Source of the DNA: an uncultured Fibrobacter sp.
Lineage (GTDB): Bacteria; Fibrobacterota; Fibrobacteria; Fibrobacterales; Fibrobacteraceae
Assembly (NCBI GenBank): GCA_946405515.1
Contig: CAMJHM010000001.1
Location: forward strand, 77,289-126,744
Direction: 5' to 3'
DNA length: 49,456 bases
Of this stretch, positions 9,606 through 15,919 are shown in pieces (the first letter of the stretch is position 1; each line of letters opens with the position of its first letter). Made by a program: the position numbers and the translations under genes. The notes beneath the pieces were generated by a model. The model was not told the origin of the DNA. It searched no databases and worked only from the letters and a program-made list of their open reading frames with translations.

Positions 9606-9650
9606 AAGCAAACCCGCCAAAGAGACTTAAACTCAAACGCCGAGGAAAAA

Positions 9651-10562
9651 ATGCCTGCACAGCAGTACGCTCAACAACAAGCTCCCGCGCAGCAAAAGGC
9701 CGCCCCCGAAGCAGCCTCCATTCTTGACGATTCCTCGCAAAACGTAAGCCTGCAACGCAAAGCGGACTTAATAAACAACACCGCCCAAACAAAGGCGTTA
9801 ACGCAATTAAAGCCCGCAGAACCAGTACATACCATAAAAATCAATTTTAAAGAGGGCAGCCCCCAACAAACATGGGGAAACCAAGGTAACGGCCCCAGCA
9901 AAGCTGGCAATTCGACAGAAGAGTACACATTTTCAGGAGCATCGGCAATGGGCGGAGCATCAAGCGCCTCGCCAAGCATAAATGCCATAGTCAATGCGGC
10001 GACTCTATTGCTCAACAGGCGAATAAGAGCATTAGGGAAAATACATTTAACCATCACGGGATTCAGCAGGGGTACAGTCATCGCCGGGTTACTATACCAG
10101 CGATTCACCAGTAACACAAACATTACAAGATGCGATTTGATTATGCAGAACCCCGGCCCAAGCCCAGACGAAGGACAATACCAAGATCAAAATGATTTTT
10201 TGCCAGGCAACAACGACGTCGCCTTTCATTCATTAGGCCGTGCAAGGCAAGAGCGATACTACCATCCATTTTTCTCGCCACAAAGATTATTTACCGCAAG
10301 AGTCAACATCATATTAACTCAAGAAAGGCATTCTAGCGACATTGACTCCGCAATTCAAAGACAGGGGCATCGATTCCGGTTCCATATTCTCAACACCCCC
10401 AACAAATACTGGAACACATACTCCTATGAGGACTTGTACAACATGCCAGCAGGATGTTACCAAGTAAGAAGGATTCACGGCAGAATATGCGAGTTAGAAG
10501 CGATAACAAAACAACAAGCAACATCCATGATGTACCCATTTAGGGCTCGTTCATTTTATTAG
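9651..10562 (+). CDS. Tagged eCIS effector with alpha/beta-hydrolase-like GFSRG motif
   Basis: 303 residues from ATG 9651, preceded by GAGGAAAAA. The N-terminus is Q/A-rich, and the shared tag is at residues 23-39 (S-I-L-D-D-S-S-Q then L-Q-R-K-A-D). There is no DUF4157 module. At residues 137-141 the motif G-F-S-R-G follows a hydrophobic strand (I-H-L-T-I-T), the nucleophile elbow of alpha/beta hydrolases. The G-F-S-R-G form is common in DUF2235/Tle1-type phospholipase effectors of type VI systems. The Asp and His partners cannot be placed with confidence. Likely a lipase- or esterase-like toxin delivered by the eCIS; the substrate is unknown. Confidence 0.6.
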   Translation: MPAQQYAQQQAPAQQKAAPEAASILDDSSQNVSLQRKADLINNTAQTKALTQLKPAEPVHTIKINFKEGSPQQTWGNQGNGPSKAGNSTEEYTFSGASAMGGASSASPSINAIVNAATLLLNRRIRALGKIHLTITGFSRGTVIAGLLYQRFTSNTNITRCDLIMQNPGPSPDEGQYQDQNDFLPGNNDVAFHSLGRARQERYYHPFFSPQRLFTARVNIILTQERHSSDIDSAIQRQGHRFRFHILNTPNKYWNTYSYEDLYNMPAGCYQVRRIHGRICELEAITKQQATSMMYPFRARSFY

Positions 10563-10573
10563 AGGATTTGACA

Positions 10574-11689
10574 ATGCAACAAAATTATTCTAAAAAAATT
10601 GAACCAATACAAAAAGCATCAAAGAACACAGCATCCTCTGTTCTTGACGCATCTTCGCAAAGCGAAGCCCTCCAGCGTAAAGCCGACATGGCGAACAACG
10701 CCGCCCAGCGAGAAGAAGCCCCGCGACCGAACAACACGGGAATGCCAGATAATTTAAAGTCTGGTATCGAAAGCCTCTCCGGCTTCTCCATGGACGACGT
10801 GCGCGTGCATTACAACAGTTCAAAACCCGCTACCGTGCAGGCCCTCGCCTACACACAAGGCACAGATATTCATGTCGCCCCCGGGCAAGAAAAGCACCTC
10901 CCCCACGAAGCATGGCATGTCGCTCAGCAAATGGCCGGAAGGGTTTCTCCAACTACGAATATCAATGGAATGCCCGTGAATGATAATGCAGGGCTGGAAC
11001 ATGAAGCAGATGTCATGGGCGAGAAGGCGGTGCAATTTAAGGAATGTGGGATAAACGGGAAGTCAAATTTAAAGAAAGGGACTTCACAATGCAAAAATGT
11101 TTCGCAAAGATGCGATTATTGGAATATCAGATTCAATCGAATACAAGGTTCAAACATAGGAATCACAAGCACTGTAAATCCTGTTGGGCAAAATGATTTA
11201 GCTAATTCCTTTCCCACAAATCAAGTCTTAGTGTCTAATTTAAACCTAACCGCTAGAACAACGAATGGTTTATATCCTAATGACGAACAAGCTAAAAATG
11301 CAGCTTTTACAAAGCTTAATACTTTTTTTGGCGAAATAAGGAATCAGTCTACTATAGACATTCCTTCTGCTGGTTGTATGTATACTTTTTATTGGGACCA
11401 TAATGATATTGTAGGAAATACAAGACGATTACCTTTCATTAAGCTTGATACAGGTCATCCACTAATGCCTTCTTTAACAATGTATAATGGACGTCACTTC
11501 ATTCAAACGTTTAATAATATCCAACATTATCATGCAGGATTTTTTATTTTACCAGCGAATAGCGATGTACACAGTATTGGTTTTTTATTTTATGTCGTTG
11601 GATCTCATGTTGATCCCAACGGACAAAACGTAAGAAATTTTCAATATGTAGAACTATTAAACCCAGATCATTACCTTATTAAACCATGA
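10574..11689 (+). CDS. DUF4157 eCIS effector 1, C-terminal domain unrecognised
   Basis: 371 residues from ATG 10574, with GAGG eight bases upstream; an in-frame TTG at 10568 is too close to that site. The shared tag is at residues 22-38 and the DUF4157 (eCIS core) module at about 50-155, with zincin-type H-E-A-W-H at 111-115 and L-E-H-E-A-D at 141-146. After a linker ending V-S-Q-R, the C-terminal ~190 residues start at C-D-Y-W-N-I and are AT-rich at the DNA level. They are unlike anything I recognise; several His and aromatic residues occur near 'Q-H-Y-H-A-G-F-F'. The architecture is that of a polymorphic toxin delivered by eCIS. Confidence 0.75.
   Translation: MQQNYSKKIEPIQKASKNTASSVLDASSQSEALQRKADMANNAAQREEAPRPNNTGMPDNLKSGIESLSGFSMDDVRVHYNSSKPATVQALAYTQGTDIHVAPGQEKHLPHEAWHVAQQMAGRVSPTTNINGMPVNDNAGLEHEADVMGEKAVQFKECGINGKSNLKKGTSQCKNVSQRCDYWNIRFNRIQGSNIGITSTVNPVGQNDLANSFPTNQVLVSNLNLTARTTNGLYPNDEQAKNAAFTKLNTFFGEIRNQSTIDIPSAGCMYTFYWDHNDIVGNTRRLPFIKLDTGHPLMPSLTMYNGRHFIQTFNNIQHYHAGFFILPANSDVHSIGFLFYVVGSHVDPNGQNVRNFQYVELLNPDHYLIKP
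10640..11036 (+). repeat. Near-identical effector N-terminal module, copy 1
   Basis: About 400 bp encoding tag plus DUF4157, highly similar at the nucleotide level to 11850-12247 and 14113-14512. Similarity stops abruptly after the codons for A-V-Q-x-K, where AT-rich unrelated sequence begins. Such blocks can support recombination that swaps C-terminal domains. Confidence 0.85.
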
Positions 11690-11786
11690 TTTTTTTGGAA
11701 ATGTACCACTAATCTAGTTAATTCCTCTATTTTTTCATAAAAATTCCTAGTTTAACTTGAGCGGACTACTGCTTAAAAAAATATAT

Positions 11787-13940
11787 ATGCCAACCACATA
11801 CACCACAAAACAAAATAACACAAAAAAAGACTTTCCCTTCGCCACATCAGTCCTTGATGCATCTTCGCAAAGCGAAGCCCTCCAGCGTAAAGCCGACATG
11901 GCAAACAACGCGGCCCAACGTGTAGAAGCCCCGCGACCGAATAACACAGGGATGCCCGACAATTTAAAATCCGGCATCGAGAGCCTCTCCGGATTTTCCA
12001 TGGACGACGTGCGTGTACATTACAACAGTCCAAAACCCGCTACTGTGCAAGCGCTCGCCTACACGCAGGGAACAGATATTCACGTAGCCCCCAGCCAGGA
12101 AAAGCACCTACCGCATGAAGCATGGCATGTAGCCCAGCAAATGGCAGGAAGGGTATCGCCAACTACGAATATCAACGGAATGCCAGTGAATGACAATGCC
12201 GGGCTGGAGCACGAAGCTGATGTGATGGGAGAGAGAGCCGTGCAATGTAAAGGCAAGAGAAGAAAAATTGAGAAAAAAAATCCTTTAAATATTGTTCAGT
12301 ATTTTACATTAGACGACAAAGAATTCAATACTTTCGGTGAATTACGAGAATGGTTACACGAAAATAAGTACGAATATAGAATTAATAAGTATAATCCAGA
12401 AATTGATGATATAATTATTTGGTTGCATCAGAAAAAACTTTCAAAATCCACCATTTACGATGAAATTGAAATAAATGATTTACGTTCTGTTCAAAGTATT
12501 ATTGATAGAATCAACAGGTTCAAGCAGTTTACAGAATATCCAAAGCTTTTCAAGTATATTAGCAATCTTTCTAGTACGCTTAATACTAACCTGCCTAATT
12601 CTAACCCGCTTAACTACAAAAAAATAAAGGCAGCGTTCTTTACACAAAAGAATATCAATACAATTATTGGAAAGTTTTTTAGCGATAATACAGGTGCTGC
12701 GTTAGCACGTGCAGCTGGAGAATTAGAAAGCATGCGCGATGACTCAAGGAGGGAGGCAGTTTCAACAATTGAACAATGTATTAAAGAAACTTTATCGGAT
12801 ATTGAATATTGGGCCGCAAAAGATAGAAAAGAAGTTAAAAAAATTGATTTAACAGACAGCGACGTCCATTGTCGAGGAATTGGTGTCTGCATTATCACTT
12901 ATGAAGACAATACACAATGCGTTATTAAACCAGAAGACAAATCACTTGAAAAAGCCATTTATGGAACAGATGAGGATTCGTTAGCAAAAAAATTTGGAAA
13001 TATAGGAACATTGGATATTCAGGTTAGTCCGAATGATAATTTTCATGGAAGCAAAGTTCAATATTTTGAACATGAAGATCTAAGGCAGATTGGGGACGAA
13101 AAAGCATTTGCTGAAACTGACGAGGGCTCTATTAATGATATGTTGAGATTTATTTCGATACTAGGATTGCGCGATTTACATCGTGAAAATCTAGTGTATT
13201 CAACGAAATCGGAAGATGACAGCAAACGAAAAATGCAAATGATAGATGCCGAGATCGCTTTAGATTTTACAACAGATTCTCCTAATGAGTCAAACCCATT
13301 TGCGTTAGATACCGAAACTTATGAATCTAAGGCTCAAGGGAAACCTTCAATAACAACTGATATGAGAAATAGATTTGAACAAAAATCAGTTGACATAAAT
13401 GAATACAACAGATGTATTGAATTGCTAGATAAAGCTCAAGAACAATTTGGAGGCAAAAAGTCCCGTCTTGTAATTATTGGAACGAAAGAATTATATGGAT
13501 ATCGTAATGGTGCGTACAAATACGATTCTCATTATTTTTTAGATTGTTGTAAAAATGATTATTGTAAAGCCATAACAAATTATTTAGAAGACCTTACGGG
13601 AAAAAGTTCATTGCAATTGAGTTGTAATGAAGACAATTTGATAAATAGTACATATTATTATTTAAGATCTGGTAGAATTCCTTATTTTGAATATGAATTT
13701 GATTCAGGAATAATCTATCAAAAAATGACAGATACAAATCATATAGAACTTTACCAAAGCGAATCGTTAAAATTAGAAAACGTGATAAGGCGAAGAAAAA
13801 TGATTCTTAAAATTGCATTTGAAAAAGCTCTAACGGAACAACGATCTAATCTGCTAAACTCACTAAAACACAGGATTACTTATCAAGCCCCATCCCAACA
13901 ATCGCAATCCGAGGATGACTCTAACAGCGAATGGACGTAA
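11787..13940 (+). CDS. DUF4157 eCIS effector 2 with kinase-like (LanM/DUF4135-like) C-terminal domain
   Basis: 717 residues from ATG 11787, chosen because it aligns the 'M-x-T-T-Y' start and tag position (21-37) with the neighbouring cargo; no strong Shine-Dalgarno is visible, and a TTG at 11757 is in frame. The DUF4157 H-E-A-W-H is at 110-114. The C-terminal region contains 'S-D-V-H-C-R-G-I-G-V', then C-V-I-K-P-E with K381, R-D-L-H-R-E-N at 462-468, and M-I-D-A-E with D487. This spacing of Lys, D-x-H-x-E-N loop and a later Asp is that of the kinase-like fold at the N-terminus of LanM lanthipeptide synthetases (DUF4135). I infer an ATP-using phosphotransferase toxin; fold and activity need testing. 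Confidence 0.7.
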   Translation: MPTTYTTKQNNTKKDFPFATSVLDASSQSEALQRKADMANNAAQRVEAPRPNNTGMPDNLKSGIESLSGFSMDDVRVHYNSPKPATVQALAYTQGTDIHVAPSQEKHLPHEAWHVAQQMAGRVSPTTNINGMPVNDNAGLEHEADVMGERAVQCKGKRRKIEKKNPLNIVQYFTLDDKEFNTFGELREWLHENKYEYRINKYNPEIDDIIIWLHQKKLSKSTIYDEIEINDLRSVQSIIDRINRFKQFTEYPKLFKYISNLSSTLNTNLPNSNPLNYKKIKAAFFTQKNINTIIGKFFSDNTGAALARAAGELESMRDDSRREAVSTIEQCIKETLSDIEYWAAKDRKEVKKIDLTDSDVHCRGIGVCIITYEDNTQCVIKPEDKSLEKAIYGTDEDSLAKKFGNIGTLDIQVSPNDNFHGSKVQYFEHEDLRQIGDEKAFAETDEGSINDMLRFISILGLRDLHRENLVYSTKSEDDSKRKMQMIDAEIALDFTTDSPNESNPFALDTETYESKAQGKPSITTDMRNRFEQKSVDINEYNRCIELLDKAQEQFGGKKSRLVIIGTKELYGYRNGAYKYDSHYFLDCCKNDYCKAITNYLEDLTGKSSLQLSCNEDNLINSTYYYLRSGRIPYFEYEFDSGIIYQKMTDTNHIELYQSESLKLENVIRRRKMILKIAFEKALTEQRSNLLNSLKHRITYQAPSQQSQSEDDSNSEWT
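11850..12247 (+). repeat. Near-identical effector N-terminal module, copy 2
   Basis: Second copy of the tag plus DUF4157 block (see 10640-11036). It ends at the codons for A-V-Q-C-K, after which the sequence is AT-rich and unrelated to the other two effectors. Confidence 0.85.
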
Positions 13941-14046
13941 ATCGTTTATTTAACGCACAAGCTTTAATTTTGCATGACACGACCAAATGAATATTTATCG
14001 AAGCATTAATAACTTCACTCATTTAAAAAATTTATTGAGGATAAAA

Positions 14047-15081
14047 ATGTCCACCACATACGTACAAAAAAACTCTACAGTCCAAAAAGCAGATAACTCC
14101 AAAGCTGTTTCTGTTCTTGACGCATCTTCGCAAAGCGAAGCTCTCCAGCGTAAAGCCGATATGGCGAACAACGCAGCCCAGCGTGCAGAGTCTCCGCGAC
14201 CGAATAACACAGGAATGCCGGACAACTTAAAATCTGGTATCGAGAGCCTCTCCGGCTTCTCCATGGACGACGTGCGTGTGCATTACAACAGTTCAAAACC
14301 CGCCACCGTACAGGCTCTCGCTTACACGCAAGGGACCGACATTCATGTTGCTCCAGGTCAAGAAAAATGCCTCCCCCACGAAGCATGGCATGTCGCCCAG
14401 CAAATGGCAGGAAGAGTTTCGCCAACTACAAATATCAACGGCATGCCCGTAAATGATAATGCAGGGCTGGAACATGAAGCAGATGTGATGGGGGAGAAGG
14501 CTGTGCAATGCAAAAGAAACGAAAATTTAATTTTTTCAGGAAACATATCACAAAATTTATTGACTGGAATTGCAAAAAAAGCAAATATTATACAAAGGGA
14601 TTATTATGCGAACCCCCAATGGGGGAAATATCCGTTAAAAAAAAGAGTGGTCACTAAGTATGAAAAAAATTTTACGGGCTATTGGTGTAATATGAGTGAT
14701 TGTGGTATATGGAAAACAGAAAATGATGCTATTAAAGCCGCAAAAGAAGAATTACCATTTTTTTTGCAATATATAGAAGATCCGATTGACGACCTTAGTC
14801 ATGTAACTTTTAATCTTGGAACAATTGATGGAAATTCAATAAAAGCGTTAGTGAAACATCAAAGTCATCAAAGTGGGCCTTTAATTCTTGCAAAGTATGA
14901 AAATGGTGAAGAAAAATCCAGGCAAGAAAAACCACACTATCACGTCGTGAAGTATACTCATAATGAGCCTTTGTCACCCCTGATTGATGACAAGCTTAAA
15001 GATCAACTTAAACAACTTGAACAGAAAGGATATGATTCAGAACCAGTAGGAAAGTTTCATCATTATTTGGGAATTAAATGA
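14047..15081 (+). CDS. DUF4157 eCIS effector 3, C-terminal domain unrecognised
   Basis: 344 residues from ATG 14047, preceded by GAGGATAAAA; an ATG at 13987 is in frame but has no ribosome site and would shift the tag. Tag at 22-38; DUF4157 module with H-E-A-W-H at 111-115 and an L-E-H-E-A-D motif downstream. After A-V-Q-C-K comes a linker ending in 'N-I-I-Q-R', then D-Y-Y-A-N-P and about 150 residues with no family I recognise. These include W-C-N-M-S-D-C-G, 'K-P-H-Y-H-V-V-K-Y-T-H' and a final F-H-H-Y-L. The stop overlaps the next ATG by four bases. Likely an eCIS toxin with an unassigned domain. Confidence 0.72.
   Translation: MSTTYVQKNSTVQKADNSKAVSVLDASSQSEALQRKADMANNAAQRAESPRPNNTGMPDNLKSGIESLSGFSMDDVRVHYNSSKPATVQALAYTQGTDIHVAPGQEKCLPHEAWHVAQQMAGRVSPTTNINGMPVNDNAGLEHEADVMGEKAVQCKRNENLIFSGNISQNLLTGIAKKANIIQRDYYANPQWGKYPLKKRVVTKYEKNFTGYWCNMSDCGIWKTENDAIKAAKEELPFFLQYIEDPIDDLSHVTFNLGTIDGNSIKALVKHQSHQSGPLILAKYENGEEKSRQEKPHYHVVKYTHNEPLSPLIDDKLKDQLKQLEQKGYDSEPVGKFHHYLGIK
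14113..14512 (+). repeat. Near-identical effector N-terminal module, copy 3
   Basis: Third copy of the tag plus DUF4157 block (see 10640-11036). Differences from copies 1 and 2 are scattered and mostly synonymous, suggesting homogenisation by recombination or recent duplication. Confidence 0.85.
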
Positions 15082-15335
15082 TGACTGAAAAGGAATACGC
15101 AAGAATTCTTTTGTCCGAATTACTTTTAGACGCCATGATGGTACAAAATGTCAGCGTTTGCGCTTTGTCAAAAGCTTTGGGAATATCGACTTCGGTGATT
15201 AAAAATCTCCGTACCATGCAGCTAATGAACATTTCTTTAAAAACGCCAAATGCATTGTTTGCATCTCTTGGTTATGAGTTTGTCGTCCAAAAAGGGCGTC
15301 GTTGCGTAAATCTTTCAACGTATTGTCCTCCCTAA
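15078..15335 (+). CDS. Small helix-turn-helix protein coupled to effector 3
   Basis: 85 residues; starts at an ATG that overlaps the effector stop (ATGA), with a second ATG next to it. Residues ~27-60 (S-V-C-A-L-S-K-A-L-G-I-S-T-S-V-I-K-N-L) fit an XRE-like DNA-binding HTH, followed by 'N-A-L-F-A-S-L-G-Y-E-F'. It is the last gene of the cluster in this direction. It could be a regulator of the cargo genes or an antitoxin-like partner; eCIS cargo genes usually have no immunity gene, so regulation is my preferred reading. Confidence 0.5.
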   Translation: MMTEKEYARILLSELLLDAMMVQNVSVCALSKALGISTSVIKNLRTMQLMNISLKTPNALFASLGYEFVVQKGRRCVNLSTYCPP

Positions 15336-15448
15336 ATAGTTTTTTGCCGTCCATTTTGAACAGCAAATACGCAAAAAAACGTTCATTGCAAACAAACTCA
15401 CCAACAATTCCCAACTAGGGCCACCGGTCCCGTTAGTCTACGCTGTAC

Positions 15449-15472
15449 TACATTGCCAATATTGGCAATGTA
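15449..15472. promoter_or_regulatory. 24-bp perfect palindrome
   Basis: Each half is TACATTGCCAAT and its exact complement, with no spacer. It lies 114 bp after the HTH gene and 40 bp from the 3' end of the antitoxin-like gene. A T6 run begins nine bases to the right, so a weak + strand terminator is possible; an operator for the HTH protein or antitoxin is equally plausible. Confidence 0.5.
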
Positions 15473-15511
15473 AATCACGCTTTTTTGCAACTTCTCTTCT
15501 GGTAAAGGGGG

Positions 15512-15727
15512 CTACTCTTCGGCAACATCCGTATATATCGGGCTTTTTTTCGCCCCGACAGAGCCACCGCCCGATACGCCACGCACATCGAAGGGCAAAC
15601 GGTCTTCGCGGATTGTCATTTTTGCAAACATGTTCACCGCAGCAGAAACCGTAATCCCGACGGAGCGGCAAAATGTCTCGAATTGTTTCTTGGTATCGTC
15701 GTCCATCCGGACACACACTACAGACAT
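15512..15727 (-). CDS. RelB/DinJ-family antitoxin, orphan
   Basis: 71 residues. 'M-S-V-V-C-V-R-M-D-D-D-T-K-K-Q-F-E-T-F-C' followed by 'V-G-I-T-V-S-A-A-V-N-M-F-A-K' and R-L-P-F-D is the ribbon-helix-helix N-terminus of DinJ/RelB antitoxins, which bind DNA and neutralise RelE/YafQ-type toxins. The C-terminal half is not like the usual toxin-binding tail. No toxin gene follows on the minus strand before the HTH gene on the other strand, so it is solitary. It may be a remnant or a regulator. Confidence 0.65.
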   Translation of the reverse strand: MSVVCVRMDDDTKKQFETFCRSVGITVSAAVNMFAKMTIREDRLPFDVRGVSGGGSVGAKKSPIYTDVAEE

Positions 15728-15874
15728 TTACAACCTCATTTTAACAACGTTTTGAATCTAAATTATTCAAATTTGTCTGTCAACACACCAGCACGAATAA
15801 ACTACTAAAATAGAACTTTATCATCACAACAAAAGTAAAAAACTTTACTTTGTAATACAATGTATATACAAAAA

Positions 15875-15895
15875 CACCCGCTCATAGAGCGGGTG
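15875..15895 (-). terminator. Terminator of the AIPR gene
   Basis: CACCCGCTC / GAGCGGGTG, nine-pair stem with ATA loop; on the minus strand it is followed by TTTTT. It lies 25 bp past the AIPR stop codon. Confidence 0.85.
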
Positions 15896-15919
15896 CTATT
15901 GAATTTTATGTAAGTCCGA

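Noticed and set aside
9351..9620. Minus-strand open frames over the small tag-only gene
   Set aside because: The + strand gene has a strong ribosome site and carries the tag shared with four neighbours, so the minus frames are shadows.
15438..15716. A 92-residue open frame on the minus strand overlapping the RelB-like gene
   Set aside because: It is out of frame with the RelB-like protein, rich in Arg and Cys, and lacks a family match; a shadow.
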